From an uncultured Treponema sp. (lineage in GTDB: Bacteria > Spirochaetota > Spirochaetia > Treponematales > Treponemataceae): a DNA stretch of 64,000 nucleotides. This document shows, one piece after another, positions 17,313-25,686 of the stretch. The translations under genes and the position numbers were made by a program. The DNA is taken from positions 1 to 64,000 of the forward strand of contig CASGBA010000003.1 in assembly GCA_949299755.1 (NCBI GenBank), in the 5' to 3' direction. A model generated the notes under the pieces. The model searched no databases. It saw only the letters and a program-made list of their open reading frames with translations, and was not told the DNA's origin. Positions within the stretch are counted from its first letter, which is position 1; every line of letters begins with the position of its first letter.

Positions 17313-17642
17313 ATGCCTGTTAAAAAAAAGACGAAAACAGATTTAGTGGATTGTGTTTACGAAAAAACATCCTGTAAACTCAATACCGTAAGATCCATAA
17401 TTGAATCTTTTATAGATGAATTGCGCTCTTCTCTTGAAAACGGATATACAATAGAGCTCCGTGGTTTTGGAACCTTTGAATTGAGGGAGCGTAAGGGCCG
17501 GGAATGTGCCCGAAATCCTAAAACCGGAGAAAAAGTTTCTGTGGAAAATCATTCTGTGATAGTTTTCCGGGCAGGCCGGGATTTAAAAAAGGCTGTGTGG
17601 GATCTTTCAAAAAATGGCGGGCCGGGTATTGTTGATGGTTGA
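17313..17642 (+). CDS. HU-family DNA-binding protein
   Basis: 109 aa from ATG 17313; an upstream GTG at 17232 would add 27 residues not found in the family. TKTDLVDCVYEKTSCKLNTV is the helical dimerisation part, and ELRGFGTFELRERKGRECARNPKTGEKV is the HU signature with the DNA-binding arm (R-N-P-K-T-G). It bends and compacts DNA as a dimer. The C-terminus runs about 15 residues past the usual HU end. The Shine-Dalgarno is weak. It overlaps lnt by up to 29 bases. Confidence 0.9.
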   Translation: MPVKKKTKTDLVDCVYEKTSCKLNTVRSIIESFIDELRSSLENGYTIELRGFGTFELRERKGRECARNPKTGEKVSVENHSVIVFRAGRDLKKAVWDLSKNGGPGIVDG

Positions 17643-19344
17643 AAGGCGTAATACCCGCAGGTTTTCTTTCCCCGGTTTTTTATGTAATATTTTATTGCTG
17701 TTATCGGCGGTTTTTCTTTTCGCCCTGGCCCATCCGAATCCCTTGTCGGTAAACGGGTTTCCTGTTGCCGCTTATATAGCCTTTATACCTCTTTTTGTCC
17801 TAATCAGGAGGGTTTCTTTCGGATTTTCTTTTTTATGGGGCGCGGTTTACGGCTTTTTATGTTATTGCGCTTATTCTTACTGGCTTGCCACTTTCCATCC
17901 CCTGGCCTTGTATGTGATAACCTCCCTTTATCTTTTTTGGATGGCTATTGTCATACCACTGCTTAAATTGGCGGATGTTTTTTTCCCAAAAAAGGGTTAT
18001 ATCCTTCAATGGGCTCTTTGGGTTGGATACGAGTATGTCAAGACCCTGGGTTTCAATGCTTATTGTTACGGAATAATAGGTTATTCCCAATGGTCATGGC
18101 CCCTGGTTATCCAGATTGCCTCCATTTTTGGGGTATGGGGTGTAACAGCCCTTGTGGTTTTTCCTTCAGCTTGGATAGGGAAGGGTGTGAATTTTTCGTT
18201 GGAATCTTTGGAAACCAAAGAACTTTATGCTGAAACCGGGAAAGGAAAAATCGGCCTGCTAAAGGATTTCACCGGCTTTTTCGGAAAATTTGTTCTGGCT
18301 GAAAAAATCCCCGCTTTATGTTGGCTTGCTTTTTTAGCTTTCACCTTGATTTTTGGCTTTATTTCCCACAAAGATTATTCCGGTTATCCTTCAGTAAAAG
18401 CTGCGCTGGTACAGCCAAACAGCGATCCATGGCATGGCGGCCTCCAAACTTACCGGGAAGAATTCCATAAACTCAGCCGTCTTTCTGATGAAGCCGTGGC
18501 TGCCCATCCTGATGTGGATTTTGTTGTATGGCCGGAAACCGCCTTTATCCCCCGTATTGAATGGCACTATAAATACAGGGAAGACCGGGAGTCCTTTAAC
18601 CTTGTGGCGGATCTTTTGCATTATCTTGATTCTGCCACGGTTCCCTTTGTGATAGGGAATGACGATGCTGTCCGGGAAATGACAGAGGATGGGTATATTG
18701 ACCGGGTTGATTATAATTCTGTGTTTGTTTTTTATCCCGGAGAAAATGTTATTCCTCCCAGGCCGGAGCGATATAGAAAAACCCATCTTGTCCCTTTTAC
18801 AGAACATTTTCCTTATAAGAAAACCTTTCCATGGATTTATGATCTTCTTGTGGCGAATGATACCCATTTTTGGAAAAAGGGCACGGAATTCACTGTTTTC
18901 AAAATCGGGGATTTGGAATTTTCCACCCCCATTTGTTTTGAGGATACCTTCGGATATATTTCCAGACGCTTTGTTAATTTGGGGGCAAGGGCAATTGTGA
19001 ATTTGACAAATGATGCCTGGGCTAAAGACAAATGCTGTCAGTACCAGCATTTGGCTATGTCTGTGTTCCGGGCTGTGGAAAACCGGGTTCCTCTTATTCG
19101 TTCTACAGCTACAGGTCAAACCGCCTCTGTGGATCCGAACGGCAGGGTGATTTCGATGGCTGATTCTTTCTCTGAAACATGGCTTGTGGCGGAAATACCG
19201 GTTATTCCGGATGAATCCAAAACCCTGTATAGGATTTGGGGTGATTTATGGGGTGTTCTTTTTCTTTTCATCTCGGTTATAGTTCTTGGAGTCGGAATAA
19301 TAATCCGTGTTTTCATTATGCATGGGAATAAAAATAAAATTTGA
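17614..19344 (+). CDS. lnt: Apolipoprotein N-acyltransferase
   Basis: 576 aa. Adds the third acyl chain to the N-terminal cysteine of lipoproteins at the outer face of the inner membrane. Multiple hydrophobic segments fill residues 20-240, followed by a nitrilase-type domain with the catalytic glutamate in VVWPETAF, lysine in ERYRKTHLVPFTEHFPY and cysteine in STPICFEDTFG, then NLTNDAWAKDKCCQYQH and a final membrane segment. Start at ATG 17614 overlaps the HU gene; ATG 17635 is an alternative. Two lipoproteins with lipobox motifs in this window (32.2 and 48.1 kb) are possible substrates. Assignment is secure. Confidence 0.94.
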   Translation: MAGRVLLMVERRNTRRFSFPGFLCNILLLLSAVFLFALAHPNPLSVNGFPVAAYIAFIPLFVLIRRVSFGFSFLWGAVYGFLCYCAYSYWLATFHPLALYVITSLYLFWMAIVIPLLKLADVFFPKKGYILQWALWVGYEYVKTLGFNAYCYGIIGYSQWSWPLVIQIASIFGVWGVTALVVFPSAWIGKGVNFSLESLETKELYAETGKGKIGLLKDFTGFFGKFVLAEKIPALCWLAFLAFTLIFGFISHKDYSGYPSVKAALVQPNSDPWHGGLQTYREEFHKLSRLSDEAVAAHPDVDFVVWPETAFIPRIEWHYKYREDRESFNLVADLLHYLDSATVPFVIGNDDAVREMTEDGYIDRVDYNSVFVFYPGENVIPPRPERYRKTHLVPFTEHFPYKKTFPWIYDLLVANDTHFWKKGTEFTVFKIGDLEFSTPICFEDTFGYISRRFVNLGARAIVNLTNDAWAKDKCCQYQHLAMSVFRAVENRVPLIRSTATGQTASVDPNGRVISMADSFSETWLVAEIPVIPDESKTLYRIWGDLWGVLFLFISVIVLGVGIIIRVFIMHGNKNKI

Positions 19345-19364
19345 ATATTAGATTAGGAGGCAAA

Positions 19365-19784
19365 ATGGCGCTTTTTTCTGATAAAGAACCTGATAAGGCT
19401 TATACCATATTGGGAGAAAAAACCTTTTTCCAAGGTGTTTTGAAATTTTCCGATGAATTGGAAATCGCAGGTAAATTCAACGGTTCCATACAATCCACCG
19501 GAGCTCTGCATATCCGTAAAACATCGGTTTGTTCCGTGGATTACATTCAAGCTGCTTCGATTATTGTAGACGGAACTGTGACAGGAAATATGTATGCCGG
19601 CGATAAAATTGAAATGCGTACTGGAAGTTCTGTATACGGTAACGTGGCTGCCTCCAGCTTGAAAATTGCGGATGACGTTTCTTTTGAGGGTAATGTGGAA
19701 ATGTTGAAAAGCAAAAATGACATGGATATTTTTTTAATGCGGCCTGATGTTTTAAAAAACCAGTTGCGCGGAGGTGACCGCTGA
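19365..19784 (+). CDS. Bactofilin (polymer-forming cytoskeletal protein)
   Basis: 139 aa from ATG 19365, with AGGAGG five bases upstream. The chain is a short N-terminal tail then a right-handed beta-helix of repeating strands: TFFQGVLKFSDELEIAGKFNGSIQST, LHIRKTSVCSVDYI, IIVDGTVTGNMYAGDKIEMR, SSVYGNVAASSLKIADDVSFEGNVEM. Bactofilins polymerise without nucleotide into filaments that place cell-wall or motility machinery; in spirochaetes they affect cell shape. Read with lnt (20 bases between). Confidence 0.9.
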   Translation: MALFSDKEPDKAYTILGEKTFFQGVLKFSDELEIAGKFNGSIQSTGALHIRKTSVCSVDYIQAASIIVDGTVTGNMYAGDKIEMRTGSSVYGNVAASSLKIADDVSFEGNVEMLKSKNDMDIFLMRPDVLKNQLRGGDR

Positions 19785-19815
19785 AAGACCTTTGGATTTC
19801 CTTTGCCGGGATGTC

Positions 19816-19844
19816 TTGACATACACAATATTTTTTTATATGAT
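19816..19844 (+). promoter_or_regulatory. Promoter of rho with long leader
   Basis: TTGACA (19816-19821), 17-base spacer, TATGAT (19839-19844). The transcript would have a leader of roughly 180 bases, AT-rich with little structure that I can see. Rho genes are commonly autoregulated through such leaders; that role here is inferred. Confidence 0.7.
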
Positions 19845-20033
19845 TCCAACGGATCCTCAGATTGGATCTCCAAGTCTTTCAAGGAAAATCCAAAGCTACT
19901 AAATTAGGAAAAACTGTTTGTTTTACAACAAGCGGATAATTTTAAATAAAATTTAAACAAAAGCTTGTGAATCATTCACAGGTCTTTCCTGAATAAATTA
20001 AATGCTCAATAGTATTTTTATATGGAGAATTAT

Positions 20034-21698
20034 ATGGCAGCAATGAGACGGCGTTCCGGTCTTACAGAAGATTCGGACACGCTTCCACTTGAGGGTGAAT
20101 TTTGTTCCGTCACAGAAGATTCTTTGCCTGAAAACGTTGAAACCGGAGGAAATGAGCTTTCCGCGGATAAAGATTCTGTCCCTTTATCTTCCGGTCAGGA
20201 AAATCCCCCTGTTCCGGATACGGTGGAAAAACGTGTTGTCGTAAGATCAAGGACAAAGAAGCGGTCAGAAAGTTTCCAGGAATCCAAGGAATCCAGAGAC
20301 TTCCGTCCTTACAAGAGGAGGGAACGTGCAAAAGAGGCCCATTCCGAAAATATGGCGCAAATGCCTTTGGCCCCTACCGCTGCGGAAATTGAAGCTTCCA
20401 TTAAAGACAATGATTCTAAGCCGAGGCTTACAATAAATGAATTAACAGGGATGGGAATGCAGTCCTTGAGAAATCTGGGAACCCAGTACGGAATTTCGGA
20501 TGATGATTTGGCTGCAATGAAAAAACAGGAAATTATTTTCCAGATTTTGAAATCCCATACAGAACACGGGGGGATTATTTTTGCGTCCGGTTCCCTTGAA
20601 ATCCTGCCGGACGGTTATGGTTTTTTGCGTTCACCGCAAAACAGTTATCTCCCAGGTTCCGATGATATTTATATTTCACCCAGCCAAATCAGACTCTTTA
20701 ATTTGAAAACCGGTGATACTGTTTACGGTCAAATCCGTTCGCCGAAGGATAACGAAAGGTTTTTTGCCCTGCTTCGTGTGGAGTCTGTCAACTTCGACGA
20801 GGTTTCCGTGGCCAGGAGCCGGATTCCCTTTGATAACCTTACCCCCCTTTATCCCACGGAAAAATTAAACCTGGAAACTTCCACTGATGAAATTTCCACC
20901 AGAATCATGAATCTTTTCTGTCCAATAGGAAAGGGACAGCGTGCGATTATAAGTGCCCCTCCCCGTACAGGTAAGACCATTTTAATGCAGAAAATAGCCA
21001 ATGCTATAACGAAAAACCATCCGGAAGTTTATTTGATTGTTCTTCTTATAGATGAACGGCCGGAAGAGGTGACTGATATGGAAAGGACTGTCCGGGCGGA
21101 GGTTATTTCCTCCACCTTTGATGAACCGGCCACGCGTCATGTCCAGGTCACGGAAATGGTTTTGGAAAAAGCCCGCCGTCTTGTGGAACATAAGCGGGAT
21201 GTGGTTATCCTTTTGGATTCAATTACACGTCTTGCAAGGGCATATAACCAGACTGTTCCCACTTCTGGAAAGGTTCTTTCCGGAGGTGTGGATTCAAACG
21301 CCCTCCACAAACCGAAACGCATCTTTGGTGCCGCCAGGAATGTGGAAGAAGGCGGAAGTCTTACTATTATTTCCACAGCCCTTATTGAAACCGGCAGCAG
21401 GATGGATGAGGTTATTTTCGAGGAATTCAAAGGAACCGGTAACAGCGAAATTGTCCTTGACCGCAAGCTTTCCGACCGGAGGCTGTTCCCGGCGATTAAT
21501 ATTAAAAAATCAGGGACCCGCCGGGAAGAGCTTTTGCTTACGGAAGAGGAGATGCAGAAAATGTGGATTCTCCGCAAATTCATAAATCCGATGGATGACA
21601 CTGAAATTATTGAGCTGCTTATTGACAGAATGAAAAAATCCAAGAATAATGAGGCGTTCCTGCGTTCAATGAATACCGGTGTGGCAGCCATGGATTGA
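20034..21698 (+). CDS. rho: Transcription termination factor Rho
   Basis: 554 aa from ATG 20034; GGAGA sits 5-9 bases upstream, and the ATG at 20022 would place that site inside the gene. Residues 1-125 are a charged, low-complexity extension (serine, glutamate, lysine, arginine) not found in E. coli Rho (419 aa) but common in other phyla. The Rho N-domain ([22 protein letters not shown]), RNA-binding cold-shock-like domain ([18 protein letters not shown]) and ATPase follow, with Walker A APPRTGKT near 309, Walker [18 protein letters not shown], and the C-terminal [20 protein letters not shown]. It is a hexameric helicase that ends transcription at unstructured RNA. Identity secure. Confidence 0.96.
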   Translation: MAAMRRRSGLTEDSDTLPLEGEFCSVTEDSLPENVETGGNELSADKDSVPLSSGQENPPVPDTVEKRVVVRSRTKKRSESFQESKESRDFRPYKRRERAKEAHSENMAQMPLAPTAAEIEASIKDNDSKPRLTINELTGMGMQSLRNLGTQYGISDDDLAAMKKQEIIFQILKSHTEHGGIIFASGSLEILPDGYGFLRSPQNSYLPGSDDIYISPSQIRLFNLKTGDTVYGQIRSPKDNERFFALLRVESVNFDEVSVARSRIPFDNLTPLYPTEKLNLETSTDEISTRIMNLFCPIGKGQRAIISAPPRTGKTILMQKIANAITKNHPEVYLIVLLIDERPEEVTDMERTVRAEVISSTFDEPATRHVQVTEMVLEKARRLVEHKRDVVILLDSITRLARAYNQTVPTSGKVLSGGVDSNALHKPKRIFGAARNVEEGGSLTIISTALIETGSRMDEVIFEEFKGTGNSEIVLDRKLSDRRLFPAINIKKSGTRREELLLTEEEMQKMWILRKFINPMDDTEIIELLIDRMKKSKNNEAFLRSMNTGVAAMD

Positions 21699-21722
21699 CG
21701 GAGGGATTACACTCTTTATTAT
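21695..21722 (+). promoter_or_regulatory. Promoter of rpmE
   Basis: TTGACG (21695-21700) overlaps the rho stop codon; 16-base spacer; TATTAT (21717-21722). Confidence 0.6.
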
Positions 21723-21759
21723 TTTTAAGTATTATGGTAAGATATTTTAGGAGGAAGAT

Positions 21760-21963
21760 ATGAAAGCCAACACGCATCCTGATTATGCTCTTACAAAGAT
21801 AACTTGCGTATGCGGTAATGTAATCGAAACAAGTTCCACAGCTAAAGATATTCATGTTGAAATTTGTTCCGCCTGCCACCCATTCTTTACGGGTAAGCAG
21901 AAACTTGTTGATACCGCGGGACGCATTGAACGCTTCAATAAGAGATATAACATTAAAAACTGA
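21760..21963 (+). CDS. rpmE: 50S ribosomal protein L31 (zinc-binding form)
   Basis: 67 aa with AGGAGG upstream of the ATG. The zinc-binding cysteines are present (TCVCGNVIE and [14 protein letters not shown]), marking the C+ paralogue that needs zinc. The C-terminal [12 protein letters not shown] contacts rRNA and bridges the subunits. rho-rpmE adjacency is a common gene order in bacteria. It ends at a strong terminator. Confidence 0.96.
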   Translation: MKANTHPDYALTKITCVCGNVIETSSTAKDIHVEICSACHPFFTGKQKLVDTAGRIERFNKRYNIKN

Positions 21964-21988
21964 CCCGGGAGCTAAACCAGTTTTTTTA

Positions 21989-22027
21989 CGAAACCGTTCT
22001 CTTTTTAGGGAACGGTTTCGTTGTTTT
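21989..22027 (+). terminator. Rho-independent terminator after rpmE
   Basis: Perfect 11-bp stem CGAAACCGTTC (21989-21999) / GAACGGTTTCG (22010-22020), then TTGTTTT. Confidence 0.88.
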
Positions 22028-22098
22028 CCGGCTGCATTCCTGTTGCCTTGGATATAATTTGATTTCCCGGGTTATTCGTCCTTTTTTTATCTTTTCAT

Positions 22099-22128
22099 TT
22101 GACTATATTAAAAAAGCCCGTATATAAT
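22099..22128 (+). promoter_or_regulatory. Promoter of the hydrogenase operon
   Basis: TTGACT (22099-22104), 18-base spacer, TATAAT (22123-22128), 23 bases before the first gene. No clear Rex-type palindrome overlaps it. Confidence 0.65.
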
Positions 22129-22151
22129 TTATTTATCCTAGGAGATGTATT

Positions 22152-22412
22152 GTGAATGAGCCGAGTGTAACTGTCACGGTATGTATGGGTAGTTCCTGCT
22201 TTTCCCGCGGTAGCAACCGTAATGTCGAAGCTATACAGAATTTTGTAAAAGATAACGGGTTGGAAGGTAAGGTGGAGGTTTCCGGCTGTCTTTGCAGCGG
22301 TCATTGTAAGGAAGGTCCCGTTTTAATGATAAACGGAGAGCTAATAGAGGGAGTTCTGCCGGAAATGATTCCGGATTTACTTTCCCATAAATTATTAAAT
22401 CAGGATTCATGA
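22152..22412 (+). CDS. hfsA: Thioredoxin-like [2Fe-2S] ferredoxin, hydrogenase operon subunit
   Basis: 86 aa from GTG 22152, with AGGAG about 7 bases upstream. The four cluster cysteines have the thioredoxin-like ferredoxin spacing, CMGSSC near residue 11 and CLCSGHC near 46, as in NuoE/HndA C-terminal parts. It should pass electrons to or from the hydrogenase encoded one base downstream. First gene of a five-gene operon resembling the Hfs type known from Thermoanaerobacterium; the symbol follows that arrangement and is tentative. Confidence 0.8.
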   Translation: MNEPSVTVTVCMGSSCFSRGSNRNVEAIQNFVKDNGLEGKVEVSGCLCSGHCKEGPVLMINGELIEGVLPEMIPDLLSHKLLNQDS

Positions 22413-22413
22413 T

Positions 22414-24171
22414 ATGACGGTTCAAACGCCTATTTATACTGAAATAACCCAGTGTCAGGATTGTTATAAATGCATCCGGGAATGTCCGATTAAGGCTATT
22501 TCTGTGGAGCAGGGGCATGCGAAGGTTATTCCAAATCTTTGCGTTCTCTGCGGTCATTGTGTCATAGTATGCCCTGCCGGTGCAAAACGGGTCAGGGATG
22601 ATTTGCCCAGGGCGAAACAACTGGTAAAAATCAAGGAAAAGGTTTTTCTCTCTCTCGCCCCTTCTTTTGCTTCCGAATTCGCTGGGATTCCTCCGGAAAA
22701 ACTGGTGGCTGCTTTGAAAAAACTGGGTTTTGCGGGAGTTTCAGAAACAGCTGTTGGAGCGGATTTTGTTTCCTCCGATATTTCCAGCCTTTTAAATGAA
22801 ACCGAAAATAAAATCGCCGCCGGAGAAAGTGGGGTACAGAAACTCTTCCTTTCGTCAGCTTGTCCTGTGGCGGTGGAATATGTTAAACGGTATCTTCCTT
22901 CCCTTGTGGATTCAATAACAGATTGTGCCTCTCCTCTTTTAGCCCATGTTAGGTTTTTGAAAAACCAATTCGGGAAAAACTGCGCTGTTATTTTCGCTGG
23001 TCCATGCATAGCAAAGAAGCGGGAATCGGATGTGTGGCAGCAGGATCTTGACTGTGTAATTTCCTTTCAGGATTTGAAAAAGTGGCTTCAAGATGAGGGG
23101 ATAAGGATAGAAGCCTGCACGGGAAATGAAGCTGATAAATTTGTTCCTTTTAGGGCTGCCAAAGGTGCCTTGTATCCCATAGATGGCGGGATGATTTCCT
23201 CTGTAAGGAAATACTCCGGGATGGATAATTGTGATATGCTGGCGGTTACCGGCCTTGATGAAATAGGAGCCGCCCTTAGGGGCATAGAACCTGAAAAGCT
23301 GACAAAACCTCTTTTTGTGGAATTGCTGGCTTGTCATGGTGGTTGTGTCAACGGTCCCTTGGCGTCAAATAACAGCCCCACATTGATGAGGCAAATATCC
23401 TTGCTGAAATACGCAGATAGCGCTAAAGATGTTACCTCTGAAAAAGAGATACCTGTTATGTCCGGTACATTGCCCACGGAGGCCGCGGAGGAAATAAAAC
23501 ACAGTGAAAGCGACATTACTTCTGCTTTGCGTTCTGTGGGAAAATTTACCCTTCAGGATGAATTAAATTGCGGCAGCTGCGGTTATGATACCTGTAGGAG
23601 TTTTGCGGCCGCCATGCTGGAAAAACGGGCCGAGAAGGGTATGTGCGTTTCTTATATGCGTAAACTCGCCCAGAAAAAAGCCAACGGGTTGATAAAGACC
23701 ATTCCCTCCGGTGTTGTAATCTGTGATTCCAATTTAATGATAATAGAATGCAATGAGAATTTTGCCAGACTGATGGGGGATCAGATAATGGAACTTTTTG
23801 AAGCTAAGCCGGGGCTCGAAGGGGCTGAGCTTTCAAAAATCACTTCCCTGTCAAAATATTTCAGTGATGTAATGTCGGCGGATGGTCCTGATGTTGTGGA
23901 TCATGAGGTTAGGGAAGGGAAAAAAATATTCCACGCCACAATTTTCTCGTTGGAAGAGGGGCAAAGTGCCTGTGGTGTCATTCAGGATGTGACCGCGCCA
24001 CAGGTTCAACGTTCCCGGGTGATTAAACAAACCCAGCGGGTTATAGATAAAAACCTGGCGGTTGTGCAGAAGATAGCTTTCCTTTTGGGAGAAAATGCCG
24101 CTGAAACGGAAGCAACATTGAACTCAATAATTGAATCCTTTGCCGGAAACGATGGTGATGCCAATGAGTGA
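22414..24171 (+). CDS. hfsB: PAS-containing sensory-type [FeFe] hydrogenase
   Basis: 585 aa. The N-terminus holds two 4Fe-4S motifs (CQDCYKCIRECP, CVLCGHCVIVCP). The H-cluster domain follows with L1 SSACPVAVE, L2 GPCIAKKRESD and L3 ELLACHGGCVNG: all four H-cluster ligand cysteines appear present, but the proton-transfer cysteine of the normal TSCCP motif is alanine. That substitution is known in sensory hydrogenases such as Thermotoga HydS. Next come an extra Fe-S motif (CGSCGYDTC near residue 390) and a PAS domain (about 430-540: SGVVICDSNLMIIECNENFARLMG). The 3' end overlaps the phosphatase gene. It probably reads H2 or redox state and passes this through the PAS domain; inference from the motifs and the neighbour. 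Confidence 0.85.
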   Translation: MTVQTPIYTEITQCQDCYKCIRECPIKAISVEQGHAKVIPNLCVLCGHCVIVCPAGAKRVRDDLPRAKQLVKIKEKVFLSLAPSFASEFAGIPPEKLVAALKKLGFAGVSETAVGADFVSSDISSLLNETENKIAAGESGVQKLFLSSACPVAVEYVKRYLPSLVDSITDCASPLLAHVRFLKNQFGKNCAVIFAGPCIAKKRESDVWQQDLDCVISFQDLKKWLQDEGIRIEACTGNEADKFVPFRAAKGALYPIDGGMISSVRKYSGMDNCDMLAVTGLDEIGAALRGIEPEKLTKPLFVELLACHGGCVNGPLASNNSPTLMRQISLLKYADSAKDVTSEKEIPVMSGTLPTEAAEEIKHSESDITSALRSVGKFTLQDELNCGSCGYDTCRSFAAAMLEKRAEKGMCVSYMRKLAQKKANGLIKTIPSGVVICDSNLMIIECNENFARLMGDQIMELFEAKPGLEGAELSKITSLSKYFSDVMSADGPDVVDHEVREGKKIFHATIFSLEEGQSACGVIQDVTAPQVQRSRVIKQTQRVIDKNLAVVQKIAFLLGENAAETEATLNSIIESFAGNDGDANE

Positions 24172-25393
24172 ACCCATAGCACCGGGAACCTTCGTTGAAG
24201 TAGGCCATTATCAATTGAGTAAACACGGGCAGGGCGCTCCGGGAGATATGTTCCTCTCCCAGAAAAATGATGAAACCGGGCGCATTATAACGGTTTTGTC
24301 GGATGGGCTGGGTTCCGGAATAAAAGCCGGCGTTCTTTCCACTTTGACCGCTACCATGGCCCTGAAATTTGTCGCCGCTGATATTCCTATAAAGAGGGCG
24401 GCTGATATTATAATGAATACGCTTCCGGTTTGTAAGGACAGGGGAATAAGTTATGCAACCTTTACCCTTGTTGATATTGCGCCCAATTCATCTGTGAGGA
24501 TTATGGAATATGATAATCCGGGATATGTATTAATCCGTTCAAATGTGCTTGTTGAACCTATAAAGGACTGCGCTCCCATTGAGAGGAAAAATAAAAAGAC
24601 AGCCCCTGTCCGGGAAGCCATTCTGTATTATTCTGAATATGGTGCAAAACCAGGTGACAGATTGATTTTCTTTTCGGACGGCGTTACCCAGTCCGGAATG
24701 GGCACAAAGGCATCGCCATTGGGATGGGGTGATGCGGCTGTCCATGATTTTATCCTGGAAAAAATAGAGGAAGATCCGGAAATAAGTGCCCGGGATTTAG
24801 CCAGAAAAATTGTGGTCCAGGCTAACCTTCATGATGCTTTTGAGGCGAAGGATGATATAACCTGTGGTGTGGTTTATTTCCGCCATCCCAGGGACTTGCT
24901 TATAATAACCGGTCCTCCGATAAATCCGGAAAGGGATGCGGAACTTGCAAGGATTTTTAATTCCTTTAACGGAAAAAAAGTTTTGTGTGGTGGAACAACG
25001 GCAAATATTCTGTCAAGGGAATTGGGGAAAACTGTTTCCATTGTCCTTAAAAACATAGATCCGGTGGTTCCTCCAATTTCCGTTATGGAAGGGGCTGACT
25101 TAGTAACAGAAGGAATCATAACCCTGGGAAAAGTCGCTGAATTGCTTGAGGATGGTTCTGAATACGGTAAGTCCAAAATTCTGGATTCCGAAAAAGAGAA
25201 CGGCGCCTCAAAATTAGTTCAGCTTTTACTTGACAGTGACAGAATTAATTTCGTTGTGGGAACCCAGATAAATGCCGCCCATCAGGATCCGAATATGCCT
25301 ATGGAGCTTGAAATAAGGCGTAACGTTGTTAAGAAAATCGAAACTCTTTTGACGGATAATTATCTGAAGGAAGTTCATGTTTCTTATATGTAG
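24164..25393 (+). CDS. hfsC: SpoIIE/PP2C-type serine phosphatase, hydrogenase operon
   Basis: 409 aa from ATG 24164, which overlaps the stop of the PAS hydrogenase by 8 bases; earlier in-frame ATGs lie at 24152 and 24158. The PP2C core has the metal-binding aspartates in GDMFLSQ, VLSDGLGSGIKAG, FFSDGVTQSG and KDDITCGVV. The last 150 residues (from DLLIITGPPINPERDAELARI) form a domain that I cannot name. SpoIIE-type phosphatases dephosphorylate serine on regulatory proteins such as anti-sigma antagonists. Placed right after a sensory hydrogenase, it is the likely output of H2 sensing. No cognate kinase or target is in the window. Confidence 0.82.
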   Translation: MSEPIAPGTFVEVGHYQLSKHGQGAPGDMFLSQKNDETGRIITVLSDGLGSGIKAGVLSTLTATMALKFVAADIPIKRAADIIMNTLPVCKDRGISYATFTLVDIAPNSSVRIMEYDNPGYVLIRSNVLVEPIKDCAPIERKNKKTAPVREAILYYSEYGAKPGDRLIFFSDGVTQSGMGTKASPLGWGDAAVHDFILEKIEEDPEISARDLARKIVVQANLHDAFEAKDDITCGVVYFRHPRDLLIITGPPINPERDAELARIFNSFNGKKVLCGGTTANILSRELGKTVSIVLKNIDPVVPPISVMEGADLVTEGIITLGKVAELLEDGSEYGKSKILDSEKENGASKLVQLLLDSDRINFVVGTQINAAHQDPNMPMELEIRRNVVKKIETLLTDNYLKEVHVSYM

Positions 25394-25428
25394 TTTATTG
25401 CTATTACAAGTTTTGCAAGGAGTACCGT

Positions 25429-25686
25429 ATGGACAAAAAAATTAAAGTCAACATTTGCTCGGGAACAGCCTGTTTTGTGATGGGGTCTTCCGATATCCTG
25501 CTTTTGGAAGAAAGGCTTCCTGAACATCTTAAAGATATTGTTGAAATTGAGGGTGCAACCTGTCTTGGTTATTGCAAGGATTTGTCCAAAGGAAAAGCGC
25601 CCTTCGTTGTCATTAACGGTGAAGTTATATCATCCGCCACCCTGCCCATGGTAATAAACAGGATAGAGGAGATTGCCAATGCTTAA
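25429..25686 (+). CDS. Second thioredoxin-like [2Fe-2S] ferredoxin of the hydrogenase operon
   Basis: 85 aa; AAGGAG upstream of the ATG. Cysteines in ICSGTACFVMG and GATCLGYCKD have the thioredoxin-like ferredoxin pattern. A paralogue of the first gene in this operon, sitting immediately before the catalytic hydrogenase it presumably serves; the two genes overlap by 8 bases. Confidence 0.8.
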   Translation: MDKKIKVNICSGTACFVMGSSDILLLEERLPEHLKDIVEIEGATCLGYCKDLSKGKAPFVVINGEVISSATLPMVINRIEEIANA

